NCBI GenBank assembly: GCA_000697335.1
Contig: JNEM01010781.1
Span: 1-64,000 of the forward strand
Direction of reading: 5' to 3'
Length of the DNA: 64,000 nucleotides
Source: Conidiobolus incongruus B7586
Taxonomy: Eukaryota > Entomophthoromycota > Entomophthoromycetes > Entomophthorales > Conidiobolaceae
Under the pieces are notes generated by a model. The model had not been told where the DNA came from, searched no databases, and was given only the letters and a program-made list of their open reading frames with translations. This document shows, in pieces, positions 11,171 to 23,553 of the stretch; position 1 is the first letter of the stretch, and each line of letters opens with the position of its first letter. The position numbers and the translations under genes were made by a program.

Positions 11171-14100
11171 ATGGGTATTCCTAAATTCTTCAGATGGCTT
11201 AGGTAATTAGGATATAGTTTAAATAAGAGAAGCTATTGTTGATAATTTTTCCTATAGTGAAAGATATCCTTTATGTAGTCAGCAAATAGATTCTAAAGGA
11301 ATCCCTGAATTTGGTAAATTTAGCACAAATTAGTCCAAGTCATCAGATGTGTAACAATATCAATTATAGACAATTTATACCTTGATATGAATGGTATTAT
11401 CCACAACGCCACACATGCCAACGCTGGCACAGATAACTTGCCCTCTGAAAATCAGATGTTTTTGGATATATTTGCATATATCGAAAGAGTATTCAATATT
11501 ATATCACCCAAACAACTGTTCTTCATGGCTGTAGATGGTACCATTCAACACTCAAACTCTAAATAACCTAAATTTTGAACTCATTAACTCTAGGTGTTGC
11601 ACCACGCTCTAAAATGAACCAACAGCGAGCTCGAAGATTCAAGACTGCTGAAGCAAATTCCAAGCTGAGAGAAAAACAAATTCAAGCTGGTGAATCCATC
11701 GACAAACAGAACTTCGACAGTAATTGTATTACGCCTGGGACTGTGTTTATGACGAGATTGTCCCTCCAGTTGAAGTACTTTATTCATAAAAAGATTTCTG
11801 AGGATGTGAAGTGGCGAAATGTTAAAGTGATTCTTTCCGGCCACGAAACTCCCGGTGAGGGTGAACATAAGATTATGGAATATATTCGTTTATCTCGCTC
11901 TCAGCCTGATTATGATCCCAACACCCGTCACTGTATTTATGGGTTGGATGCTGATTTAATTATGCTTGGTTTAGTCACTCACGAGCCTCATACCTCATTA
12001 CTCAGAGAAGTTCAAACGTTTGGTAAAAAACGTAAAACCGAAGTGAATCAAGTGAAATTTCATTTATTGCACTTGAGTCTATTGCGAGAGTACTTTGATT
12101 TAGAGTTCAGTGTCAACAAAGACAAGATGAAGATTAAATACGATCTAGAGAGGTTGATTGATGATATTATTTTGATTTGTATGTTTATTGGGAATGATTT
12201 CATTCCTCATCTTCCAGAGTTTCATATTCATGATGGTGCTCTCGATTACGTTTTAACCGCTTACAAACTATGGCTTATTACAGCTGACGATTATCTTCAC
12301 AAGAATGGAACCATGAATCTCAAGTCAATGGAAGCATTCTTGAGAACGATCGATGCTTATGAATCACATAGAGTTGAAGCTATGCCCGATAATGATACGA
12401 TAAAGGCGGAACTCAAGAAGAAAAAAAAGAATTTAATGTCCAATCAATTCGAAATGACTATTGCACAAAATGCAATGTACCAAAAAGCCAAGTCATTACT
12501 CACTGATCCTACCCTCAAAAGTGTTGTTCTCTCCAATCAAGATTTGCCAGAGGATGATTTGGAATTTATGGAAACTATGGTCCAATCTCTTAGTTTGAAT
12601 GCTCCCTCGAGAACTGAAAATTCCGATGGATCAGTTCAATACAATTTGGAATTAACATCGGACCAAGAAGACTTTTTAAAAGAGAGATTGGAGGGGGATA
12701 CAGATGCTAGTGATTCTGAAGCTGAAATGGCTATCAAACGAGTCTTGAAAAAGTATGACCAAGCCAAGATCATACAACCCAAATCTAAGGATGAGCTCAA
12801 TCAAGCTGAAGTATCTAAGCATCACAACTTCAAGAGGGATTACTATTACGAAAAGATGAGAATTGATATTTCTAAACCTGAAGAGTTAAGACCTTTAGTC
12901 AGTTCTTACATTCGAGGCATTCAATGGGTTTTATACTACTATTATCGTGGTATTCAATCCTGGGGATGGTATTATCCCTATCACTATGCTCCCATGTTAA
13001 CTGATCTTGTTGATATTTCTGATTTTAGCATGGAATTCGAATTGGGTTCCCCATTCCTTCCATTTCAGCAGTTGATGGGAGTCCTTCCCAAGCTTAGTGG
13101 AGATCTTGTCCCTCCCGCTTTCCGTGTCTTGATGGAAAATCCCATGTCCTCCATTGCCGATTTTTACTCCACTAATTTCGAAACTGATCCCAATGGTAAA
13201 ATCAATGAATGGGAATTTGTCATTTTAATTCCTTTCATCGATCAAAGTAGACTTGTCAAAGCATTGAAGGAACAAGAGCATTTATTAACTGATGAAGAGA
13301 AAGAAAGAAATAAATTCAGAGAACCTACAATCTATGAATATGATCCGTTCAACAGAACTACGTTCCCTTCCACCCTTCCAGGTTTCCTTCCTCCGATCAC
13401 CAATTGTACTTGTACAAGTAGAATTTATAAATTACCAGAACTCCCTGCAGGACAAGATTTCAAATTTGGACTATTGCCAGGAGTTAAACTTGGAGAAGAT
13501 TCTCTCGCCGGCTTCCCATCTCTCCATACTCTGAAATTCACTTCAGTTTTAGCCAGACACTCCATTTTGGTGTTCCAGCAGGAGAGTAAGAGAGAATCTA
13601 TTGTGATTACTTTGCAAGATTCCGATTTAGCCAAATTGAATGCTTCCCAATTGGCTAAGAAATACTTGGGTAAATCAGTTTATATTGATTGGCCCAATTT
13701 GAAGGAAGCCAAGGTTGTGAAAATAGTCGATAAATTTGCTATTTATACTCTTGGTAATGGACAAGTCATTGAAGAGCCTCACTCTCCTAAATCACTTCCT
13801 CACTTTGAAAATGCCGCAGAGAGAAAAGAAAATTATTATGACAAGCATTTAGGTGTGATTACTGGTCCAATTGATATTTTAGTATATGTCCAACCCGTTG
13901 TAGGGATGCAATTAAATCCCAATGGTAGTCTTACCAAGCGATTTGGCGCTGATGAAGAGGCTCACCCTGTTCAAGTTATTCTTCCATCTGTCAAATTTGT
14001 GGATCCAAGATATATTGAATTACCTCCTTGTCCAATGTCTAAAGATTTTCCAGTTAAGACTAGAGCTTTTATGTTGGGTGAGCCTTACTACGGAGCTGCC

Positions 14101-15126
14101 GCTCAAGTTATCGCTTCTGGCGACTCTTCTGCAGATTTGAAGCTATTAGTTATCAATGAACCCACATTTGACTCTGCAAAACTCCTTAAATTATCCGATC
14201 AGTATGTTGAATCCTTTAATGTAGCCAAACAATTAAACTTATCTCCCCTTGTACTCAGCAAGATCACATCATCTCTCCATGTTATTTTACCCGATGGTAA
14301 AATTGATATTGGATTGGATCTCAAATTCGAAGCTAAGAAGCAAAAGGTCATTGGCTATACCTTAAAGACGGATAAGGGATGGTGCTACTCCCAAAATGCA
14401 ATCAATTTAATTAAGGAATACATCGTCAAATTCCCGGAAATTGTTCAAACTTTGAACAATCGTACCACTTCTGATATGTTACTTCCCACCGATATTTATC
14501 CTGAAGCTACTGCAATGGCCAAGATTGAAGAAGTTAGAGAGTGGCTCAAACTTGCCAACTGCCACAACTTCACTAAAGCTAGCATTGAAACTGATGTGAT
14601 GCCTGAATCTGTAGTCAGCCAAATTGCTTCGTTTTGGGATAATCAACTCTCTGGCCCTAGTCAACCATACACTGTTGTTCAAGTGTCTAAGGTGCCTCGT
14701 CAAGCTCTCCTCAAACCATCCCTCGCTGAGCATATTATCAAGAGCCAACGATTTGCGTTGGGAGATCGTGTAATTTACATCAAGGATAATGGTGCAGTTC
14801 CCATTGGTTCCAGAGGTACAGTCGTGGGCAAGAACCCCACTGAAGTGGACGTCCTCTTTGACAAGGGATTCATTGGCGGTACCGACCTAGGCGGTCTCTG
14901 CCCTGCATTCCGAGGTCATACACTCCCATTCAACTCACTCCTGAATTTGACAGCACCTCAATTCAATTTCAAATGTCAAAACACCCCACAAGGTCCCATC
15001 TACACACCTGTCAATAGCAACGGCAATGGTCCTCTACCCAGAGTGTCACAATCCTATTCTCCATCTTCTCCTCGTAGTCCTCGAAATGTTTGGACTAGTA
15101 ATGGATCGAAACCACGATATAATTAA
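11171..15126 (+). CDS. XRN1: 5'-3' exoribonuclease Xrn1
   Basis: Cytoplasmic processive 5'-3' exoribonuclease that degrades decapped mRNA. Four exons (11171-11202, 11258-11313, 11370-11537, 11594-15126) give 1262 residues. The N-terminus MGIPKFFRWLSERYP is the Xrn1/Rat1 hallmark. The catalytic acidic residues lie in YLDMNGIIHNATH, the GHETPGEGEHKIMEYIR segment and GLDADLIMLGL, followed by the second conserved region with WVLYYYYRG. After it come Xrn1-specific tower domains and an SH3-like segment (GDRVIYIKDNGAVPIGSRGTV) about 115 residues from the end. These distinguish it from nuclear Rat1. It is shorter than yeast Xrn1 (1528) by loss of the disordered tail. The three short 5' introns cluster in the first 400 bp; the remaining exon is one 3.5-kb block. 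Confidence 0.96.
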
Positions 15127-16066
15127 TCATTATACTTAAATGATTCATTATTGAATAGTTTCATACTTGGACTTTAAGAATTTTGTTTATTCAATAAACA
15201 ACAATCGGTATTCTGTCGACTTTAATTATTATGGTATTATACCAATTTTTTACATTATACATATATTATTGATATCTTTTAATATTTTTATTTTTTCTAA
15301 TTCTTTAATCTAAATAATATTTAGTTTAATATAACTTTAAGTTTTATAACCTCTTTTATATTATATAAGTTGATAAATAAAGATTATGACTTTGCTTTAA
15401 ATCATTGATATTCCTTAATCATGTCAATAATTCTATTCAGAATTTATCCAAACTAAAATGATTTATTCATTTAAATCATATTTAAATAGCAAATGTTAAA
15501 ATGGCTGGAATTTTAAAATGCAAGTTTGAAAATTTATATGAAAAAGATACTATTTTGAGTAAATTGATCAAAAATACATGAAATATGTTTCATCAATCCT
15601 ATTAAAAGTCAATGCATATATTACAATCAATGTTAAGTAGTTAAATTAACCATCAAATTAATATAAAGTATCAAGATATTAAAATATGTCTACTGGATTG
15701 ATATCTTGAAAAAATATTCCTATATCTAATTAAGAACCATAAAACGCTCTCCTGAGCTTCTAAATACGTCGATGATCTCAAGTATCAAAGTGTTATTACT
15801 ACACTTTGATCAGACAGAAACAACAAAATTTATAGAACACTTCTCTATTCTGCGGAATTGACCACAGCAAACCAATTCATCCAAAATGCCCAAATTAGCA
15901 ACCATTTGAATTGACTTTTTAGGTAATATACAATTTTATACAAATTTGGTTAGAATTGAGAATTTTCCAACTCAATATAAATACCATCAATATCCATCAA
16001 TTTTTATATTTAAATTATTATAATTTAATTTTTATGATCTTATAATACAAATTAGAAAATATAATA
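15127..16066. other. Intergenic DNA with a perfect 10-bp hairpin
   Basis: Mostly AT-rich. A GC-richer patch at about 15730-15910 contains the perfect inverted repeat ATCAAAGTGT / ACACTTTGAT at 15784-15810 with a 7-base loop, just after a GATGATCTCA. No open reading frame explains the patch. It could be a small structured RNA, but no family could be named. Confidence 0.4.
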
Positions 16067-17340
16067 ATGTCGCAAATTATTAGATTAAATACTGTTAGAT
16101 TATTGAATAATCAATTAAAATCTACAAGATATCAACGTTCTCTTTATCAACCACTTAATGCTACATTTCACAAGCAATTTGAACTCTACCGTTATCAATC
16201 AAACCAACCTCCCCTGAAAACTGAAGAGCAGCCCAAGCGTGGAAAATTGGCAGAATTTTACCACAAGGCTAAAGAGTTGGCAACTTTTTACAAAAATGGC
16301 ATGAACCAAATCTTAACCAACCGCAAGGAAGCTAAATTAATTTTGGAGAAACAGTCGAGGGGTGAAGAGTTGACTAGAAGAGAATTTCGTTTGGTATTAT
16401 AACTGAATATTTTAATATGCATAGATCATTAATTTGATTTTTAGATTCAAACGGCTCAAAGTGATTTCAGAAAGTTGATCCCTTTTGCCTTGTTGGTATT
16501 TATCTTACCAGAATCGATTCCTTTCTTTATTATTTTCGCCCCTAGTACTGTACCTAGTACTTGTATCACACAAGAACAACAAGTAATAATATTACAATAT
16601 TTTCTAATTAAATTCAGTATTAATATATCTATTAACTAGTTAAAAAAGATGAAAAAATTAGATGATAAGAGAGATATTATGATTAAATCTTTTAACAAAA
16701 CTGTCAAAGAATTCCATGAGGTAACTATAATAATTATTAATAATTTTACATTTATTAATTGATTTTTAAAAGATCTCCAATAAAGATTTTATGACAATTG
16801 ATAGAACAATCAGTTTGATGAAACGTACTAGTAATCAATTGGACATTGATTTGATTGAAAAACCAGCTTTAGTTAATTTTACAAAGTAATTAACTATATT
16901 ATTAATATAATACTATGATATTTATTGATTTATATAGATTTATGGGAATTGCTACATGGGGTCCCAAATCTTGGGTACAATTGAGATTGTTAAAATATTT
17001 GAATTATATTAAGGAAGACGATAAAGTAATTTAAATGATATAATGTTAATGGAATATTACTAATATGTTAATTTAGTATTTGTCCAAATCCGATTTAAAT
17101 GAACTATCCCACTTCGAATTGCAAGTTGCCAATTGGGAAAGAGGAATGTAAGTTTCAAGTATAAAAAGCCAAAAATATAACTAATTGATTAACTATAGGA
17201 GATCTAATGGCACTACTGAAGAATTGAAAACCTCCCTCAAGAATTGGATTCAATTACATCTACACACCAATCCTACAACTCCCCCTATCTTTATGGTATT
17301 CTCAAGATTATATATGTGGAACATTCATTTTAAAAATTAA
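16067..17340 (+). CDS. LETM1-domain mitochondrial inner-membrane protein
   Basis: Seven exons (16067-16393, 16445-16582, 16640-16720, 16773-16885, 16938-17025, 17077-17147, 17199-17340) encode 319 residues. The first ~45 residues are Arg/Ser/Asn rich without acidic residues until a Glu at about 39, a mitochondrial presequence. The LETM1 core follows: LTRREFRLVIQTAQSDFRKLIPFALL, then a hydrophobic span FILPESIPFFIIFAPSTVPSTC (the single membrane segment, about residues 125-150). The ribosome-binding-like helical region ends with NWIQLHLHTNPTTPPIFMVFSR. Members include Mdm38, Ylh47 and LETMD1, acting in K+/H+ homeostasis and mitoribosome membrane attachment. It lacks the long C-terminal coiled coil and EF hand of LETM1, so it is closer to the short LETMD1/Ylh47 class. 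Exact orthology is not settled. Confidence 0.82.
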
Positions 17341-17435
17341 ATAAATAATTTTTATTAATTTAAAAGCATGGAGACATGTTAGTATTGTAAATTTCTGACT
17401 TTTGATAAGATGATTTTGTCTTCGATTATGTCGAG

Positions 17436-18155
17436 TTAATATTTTACTATGTGGTAGAGCTGGAGGAAGTTGTCTAGTGTAAATACTATGACCAAGTTGG
17501 ATGCTAAATCTCGCCACTCTTTTACTTTGAGAGTATTAAATGTTATAATTGAGATTTGGAATTCGAAGAAAACATAAATTGATTGCCTTGATTTTTGGTT
17601 ACGATGAAAATGTTGATAAAATACACTTTATCAAGTGTATCCATATTTAAACTCAATTCAAGTTCAGGGATCCAATTCAAACTGGTCAAATCAGTTGAAG
17701 CTTGATCATAAGTGGGATAATAAAGTCTTTCTAAAGTAAAATCGGGTGTTTGCTTACCAAACCAGTGTAAATTCCATTGAGTAGTATCTTTTTCTTTGTT
17801 AACGATCCAGAATCCATTTTTCTGAGTTGATATTTTGATGTGGCTTTGGGATGAAAAGTTGAATGGCATAATTGATATTGGGAGAATACTCCTAAGTTTG
17901 GGATTGCTAGTAGGTGGTGGTAAATAACCTTATCCATAGATCAATTGATGTTCTAAATTTTGAATTGGACAAACAAATACCAAAAATTCCTAATTTAATT
18001 ACATGAATATATTATATAATTTGATAAGATTCATTAAAAATACCCTATAGTACAAATATGATTAACTTTAGTTTTAATTTCTTTAAAAAATGTGGCTTTT
18101 GAGGATTTGGGTTATAAATTTCGCTCCCCCTTCCCAATATGAAAGCATCGATAAT
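17436..18155 (-). pseudogene. Decayed or unresolved coding region, unknown family
   Basis: Between the LETM1 gene and the tRNA, the minus strand has coding-like peptides in several frames. The longest open piece is 17543-17869 (108 codons, containing NGFWIVNKEKDTTQWNLHWF). Other stretches look equally protein-like: the same frame extends upstream past a stop (PPPTSNPKL), and a different frame downstream reads VKEWRDLASNLVIVFTLDN. Composition is richer in Trp, Pro and GC than local noise. I could not join them with acceptable splice sites in a consistent frame, so a decaying host gene is more likely than a live one. I do not recognise the family. Confidence 0.4.
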
Positions 18156-18492
18156 AACCAGTCAACCAGAAATATCATCAAAATTTAATATTCAATTACT
18201 AACTCATCAAATCGTTATCATTAGTAAGACTGAAAAAATGCTAATAACTACATGTCATTGAAACAACAACCAGCAGATCAAAAATAAGATTAAAATGGAT
18301 TAAAAATAAAACTGTAAATACTGTCAAAATATAATGGGTATATAAATGATAAATTGGCAGAATTCACTTGTCGGTAGTAGTTATAAGTAATATTGAATTA
18401 ATAATAATATGAATTCATTAGAAACAAGGTATAAAATTAGTATATAGAAAATTTTGATTGGTTTAATATGGTAGTTTAATTCAAGGTTATAA

Positions 18493-18574
18493 GACACTTT
18501 GGCGGAGTGGTTAACGCGGCGCCCTGCTAAGGCGTTTCCCTTTGGGAGCACAGGTTCGAATCCTGTAGGTGTCG
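18493..18574 (+). tRNA. tRNA-Ser (anticodon GCT)
   Basis: An 82-nt class II tRNA with no intron. The acceptor arms GACACTT / AGGTGTC pair fully (one G-T) with discriminator G. The D loop has GTGGTTAA. The anticodon stem GCGCC / GGCGT encloses loop CTGCTAA with anticodon GCT, reading AGC/AGT. There is a variable arm with CCC/GGG pairing, and the T arm is ACAGG-TTCGAAT-CCTGT. A TTTTT run at 18575 directly after the gene is the Pol III terminator. Confidence 0.97.
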
Positions 18575-19498
18575 TTTTTGTGTTGTAATTTTATTTAATA
18601 CATAATTTTACAATAAATATATTCTTATCGATTCTTTTATTTCATTATTTTTTTAAAATGTTTCTAAATTAATTTATTTCACTTCATAATTTGCTTATAA
18701 TAAATTAATATAATGGTTTATCATTTCAGTTTATAAGAATGTTTTTTAGTTAATAAATAATTTTATTTTTAAAAAGTATTAATTATAATATTTGTTTAAT
18801 AATTATAATAATTTTGTTTCCTTTTAAAATGTATATTTTGGATTTTTATAAATTCACTTGAAGGATTTCTCTGCAATATTGAAGACATATATATTGAACT
18901 ACCTATAAATATATTTATTTAATATTCAATTAAGCTAAAAAAGATTGGTGATAATTTTAATTTACAATTGAATATTTTAATAATAATATTTTTGTTATGA
19001 ACACTGTAAAATGAAAGATATAATGTTTTATCTGATATAAGTAAATAATTTTCGAAATAACTATTACGCTAGTATATATGAAGAAAAATTTATAATAATT
19101 TAAAAAAAATAAAAATATGTTGATAATAATATGAATTGAAATATTAAAATATAAACTTAATAATTCAGATTAGCAAATTATTGTCGATTTGTATATCAAA
19201 TATAATATAAATAATTCAAAATTATACTAAATATTGCAAAAATAATATAGTTAAAAAGTAGGATTTTAGTTATTAGAATGAAAAGCAAAACAACAAATTA
19301 CACCAATACCGATCAGGTCACAATAGGTAGAATATTTTGGTTGAAAAACTGAGATGGCTAGTATTGATACAATAGAATAAGCTCCAAATTTATTGACGAC
19401 GGAACGACAAAAAATGACTTAACACGCTTTCACAAGCTGAAAATACTTTAGCAAACCGTAAATAATGAATTTGGAAATGATTCCCATTTATTAACTAC
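18575..19498. other. AT-rich intergenic DNA
   Basis: After the tRNA terminator the stretch is nearly pure A/T up to about 19260. A moderately GC-richer patch at 19300-19470 (before the eL38 stop) has no open frame and is probably the 3' UTR side of that gene. I see nothing else. Confidence 0.6.
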
Positions 19499-20074
19499 CT
19501 AGTTCTTGATGGTGGTAACGTTCAAACCTAAGGGACTGGATTAATATTAATCGAAACAATATAATGTGTAATTATATATACCAGGAGGAAGGGATTGCTT
19601 AAGCTTTTCAGCCTTAGTGGCGTCGTTGACGACGAGAGTGTAGAGGTAGCTGGAGCAGCGGACCTTGAATTTGACCTGATCTCCGTTCTTCTTGATACGA
19701 GCGGCTAAAAAGAAATATTAATAAACTGAATCATGACCAACGATAATATAATCAAATTACATTTGGCGTCCTTACGACGAGCAATTTCCAAAAACTTCTT
19801 GATATCTTGAACTTGCTTAGGCTAAAATGATCAAAAAAGCATTTAGTCAAAAGTTCTAAATAAATTATGATTGGTAATAGATCCGATTAAGTTGAATGCA
19901 TCATGTTATATGATTTGTTTTAATCTCATGTAATCTTTAAGAGTTTTTCTAATTTGCATTATTTAATATATTCCATTTTATAAAATTTAATTTAAAATAA
20001 CGCTTTGAACATATTTTGAACAGAATAATGTAATGGATGCATCGGATTATAAAGTTTTAGAGGTATATTACCAT
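19499..20074 (-). CDS. RPL38: Large-subunit ribosomal protein eL38
   Basis: Cytosolic 60S protein eL38. Four exons: 20074-20072, 19821-19761, 19704-19582, 19527-19499. The product is 71 residues (human 70, yeast 78): [20 protein letters not shown], then [42 protein letters not shown]. The first exon is the ATG alone, followed by a 250-nt intron, an extreme case of the 5'-biased introns of fungal ribosomal protein genes. The intron before the last exon uses the acceptor CCCTTAG, giving the in-frame G-L-N-V junction. All joins keep frame. Codons are strikingly GC-rich compared with neighbours, as expected for high expression. Confidence 0.95.
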
Positions 20075-20493
20075 GGCGACAGTAACTAAACGGAGTCAGT
20101 AGTGTTAAGTAAGGGGAATTTACTGGCCGTGTAATTTAGAAAAGGGAAATCTTAATTCACGTTCATTGGTTACAGTTGTTGCCATGAATTTTTGGTTAAT
20201 TTTTTGTTTTTTACAAAATTTAATTGGTACAAATTAGAACCATATATTTAGCCAATCAATGCTGCTTATTTATCAAAAACAATTGTTTTCAAATTTGATC
20301 ATTATATTCAAATCTTACAATAATATTAATCACTTAGAAAATAGTAAAAATATCAATACAATTGATATTATCATATTCACTAAATTAAATTATAAATTAG
20401 TTTAATATGCTCAATGCAATATACTATAAAATCAATTTTATTAAGGTTAAAAGTACAAAAAAACAAATACTAAAAATCCAGAAATATCTTGAA
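20075..20493. other. Upstream region of RPL38
   Basis: AT-rich DNA between two minus-strand genes, containing the RPL38 promoter and the 3' end of the AN1 gene. No gene or repeat seen. Confidence 0.5.
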
Positions 20494-21149
20494 TTATTTC
20501 ACTCTAGTTGTATATGATACTGAAGACCTTCCATTAATATTAATCGATTGGTTCTTGGGAGAGCAATAAGTAGGTGATAATTTAGAGCATTCATGAGATT
20601 CTGGGAACCGATGCTTCATACAATAAACCAAATTACATTTATCACAATTTTGAGCAACGATTGTCTTCTGTCTACATGATTTTAAATTGCATCGCTTATT
20701 AACTTTTGTCAATTTAACTTCTTCGCAATTTCTAAGTATATGATTATTCATCTAGAAGAGTTAGTTAGTTTAACAGTTACAACCAATGATTAAGCACTTT
20801 AATAAGCTTTACTGTAATATTAGGATCTTTGCCTCTTTCAAAAGGAACAGGTTTATCACAAATGGGACAATTATTAACTTTTATATCAGCTTCAATGTAT
20901 TTCAAACAATTATGTAAATCTGGTTTAAAATGATTTTCACTATTTAAAACATATTAGTATCAATACTAGCAATATTCATATAATATAATTACCAAAATTT
21001 TTGTTTACAATAATTACACGTAAATGGTAAGTAATCTATAAAATTAAATATAATCAATTTATATCTGATGAATAATGATATAATATATATTTACCTAGCT
21101 GTTTACAAGTTTTAAGACTACAATGAGCTCCAATATGAAATAACTCCAT
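20494..21149 (-). CDS. AN1-type zinc-finger protein, ZFAND2/AIRAP/Cuz1-like
   Basis: Four exons (21149-21095, 21035-20993, 20939-20813, 20751-20494) encode 160 residues. The N-terminus MELFHIGAHCSLKTCKQLDYLPFTC closely matches animal ZFAND2A/B. The first AN1 finger spans about residues 10-45 with its zinc ligands split over three exons: the Cys in KFC is created at a splice junction. A linker with CPICDKP precedes a second AN1 finger (about 95-135: CNLKSCRQK, NCDKCNLVYCMKHRFPESHEC). ZFAND2 and yeast Cuz1/Tmc1 bind Cdc48/p97 and the proteasome and are induced by arsenite; that role here is inferred. No UIM or other C-terminal domain is present. The exon 3 donor at 20812 was chosen because it restores exact spacing to ZFAND2. 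Confidence 0.9.
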
Positions 21150-21979
21150 GTTGAATAAAAACAAGATAAATTTTTTCAATCATTTCCAATGATCATTGTA
21201 GTATTTATACTATCGAGTACGCGTCATCTAAGTAGCATTTGTAATTTTGCCATTGAATCAATCACTTTGCAAATTCACTTAATTGATTAAATTATTTATA
21301 TTTGACGTTCTCAACAAATTTAGTAAATTCTAGAATTAAAATAATATTATTAATCAATTTAAATCATTCAAATTTTACAATTAATTAGTATTATATAAGG
21401 ATGATTTTAAAAATAATTAAAAATATAAACATTATATGGAGTTTTTATTGAATTATTTAGATATCATATAAGCCATTATAACATTATATTTAATTGAAAA
21501 TGGAATTTTTTCAGTTTAATTTAAATTAATATTATACATTTTACTTTATTAATATATAAAATAAAATAATTAAATTAACTGTTATTATTATTATTATTGT
21601 AATACAATATAATTGTAATTCTTTAACATTGTTATTAATATTTTTGGGAGATAAGCCTATTAAATTATTTTTATCTATTTATTAATTATATAATTATAGT
21701 ACTAAATTTTAAGAATTAAATGAATAAAGGTTATGGTATCCATATTAACATAAATTAATTCAATATCGATAATCCATTGAAATTGATTTAATGAATATAA
21801 TTTGTTTTTGAAATATATACGCTTTCATTGTGAAATTATATATTAAATTATTTATTAATAATACATTAAAACTCAAAAATTATTTTGGAAATTTTGGCCA
21901 AAATTAAATTGTCTATAATTATATAAATATTTATATTTAAGATTTATTATTAAATTATATGGTATATGATAAATAAAAA
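21150..21979. other. AT-rich intergenic DNA
   Basis: Nearly pure A/T between two minus-strand genes, with a short ATT run near 21582. No coding or RNA signal seen. Confidence 0.6.
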
Positions 21980-23553
21980 TTAATTGGAACGACTTTTTTG
22001 AGAAATAATAATATCTCCATTCCTATTCGTAAATACATAATTAGGCGTTGGGGGAGGAGGAAACTATAATATAATTAGTCATTATTGTTTTATATGTTGA
22101 AATGGAAATTACCTCACGATTAGGTTGAGCAAAATTGAGTCCACACCAGGTGGGAAGTGTCCTTTCCAATTGTAGCATCTTTAGCTCAATCACTTGTATC
22201 CTTTCCAAAGGACTAAGTTGTTTATTTGGGTTTGTTTCTAAATAATAGATGAAATAAATAATTTGAATAGTTTGTATGAATTACAAATATTACCAAGTTT
22301 TAAATTTAAATGAGCTTCAAGTGCAGATAGCCTTTCTAAAATACTAGGATCAGATAATAATTGAAATTTATCCTTCTTATTCTTGGGGCTATCTGAGCTC
22401 TTTTCAACAACTGAAGCTTTTCCAATACCCACAGATCTAAGTAGTGAAATTTCTCGTTGATAATTATTGATTACGTCTATTTTCATTTGAATATTTCTAT
22501 TTATTTTATTGGGATTTGTCCTTGAACAAGGTTCAGAATTTTCTAAATTATTAATACAATTAGGTTATATTAAAAGTTTGGTTTATGATAAATTACCTTG
22601 ATTTTCAGCATTATTACTATTTTTTGAAAAATCGATGAATTCTTCCTGATTACTTTGATCAATTTTAGCCCTTTTGACACTTATAAATTTATCTATTCTT
22701 TCATCAATCTAATTCATTAAATATATTAATTAAATATGATAATTATTGGAATAATAACTAAGATTACTTCGTCTTGAGTGGCCAATATTTGAATATCATT
22801 AGATACATTCTCATTTTGAATAGGTGATAATGATTCAATGTTGTTAGCATCTAAATATATCTAATAAATAACCATTCAACTATAAATTAAAATGAATCGA
22901 ATTACTGTTATCATTTGTTGTCTCAACGTCAGTATTGTCTTTGGACTATATTAAAATTAAATTAGTACTAATTAATGAATGAATTAGCGCAATTATTACC
23001 GTGATATCTTTAATAAATTCTTTAATAGAATTTTTAATTAAATCATTATTCTCAGGTAAAACTAAAAATTCTGTTGAAAATACTTGAGCTGTATTTTGTA
23101 AATTTAACTATAAAAATATAAAACAAATTATTAAAAGTATAAATAACTTTATAAAATAAATTTACGTTATTTAAAAGTTTTATAATATGTTTATAACAGT
23201 CGTTTATTTCAATATTATTAATTTCCATTATCATTAACTGAATTATTTTCTCAAATTTTGGATTTTTGAACCCTGTTAAAATATTTATAAACTCAATTCT
23301 ACATTACAAAATTATGGGACTTGGGAAATTTAATCAAATAATTTTAAACTGAAATTAATTAATTGAATGACAAAAATACTATTTAAATTGTAAATGTTAT
23401 ATAATCTTATAAAAGATGTTGTATTTATTAATAGCATTTTTATTTGATGTCATTTGGTTAACATAGATGGTTAATATAACTATTACCTCCTTTGACGCTT
23501 ACAAGAATTGTCCAGAATTGATCAAATTTATCATTCTCATCCAAGTCCTGCAT
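21980..23553 (-). CDS. MBIP-like protein (ATAC-type complex subunit homologue)
   Basis: Nine exons (23553-23487, 23272-23166, 23107-23000, 22945-22906, 22850-22768, 22708-22597, 22542-22294, 22237-22113, 22063-21980) encode 324 residues in one frame. Two blocks match human MBIP as I recall it. IDERIDKFISVKRAKIDQSN followed by QENS and CSRTNP resembles its IDRRISAFIERKQAEI / QENSCARTD. ILERLSALEAHLNLK and ERIQVIELKMLQLE resemble its coiled coils. MBIP binds MAP3K12 and is a subunit of the animal ATAC acetyltransferase complex. The middle is acidic and Asn-rich. A proline run, FPPPPTPNYVF, lies near the end. The start is uncertain: the first exon stays open upstream of 23553 to an AACAG acceptor at about 23618, so another 5' exon may exist. 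Confidence 0.72.

Noticed and set aside
11575-11593. Start of XRN1 at a TTG inside the last 5' intron
   Set aside because: Splicing three upstream exons restores the universal MGIPKFFRWLSERYP N-terminus and the first catalytic acidic residues.
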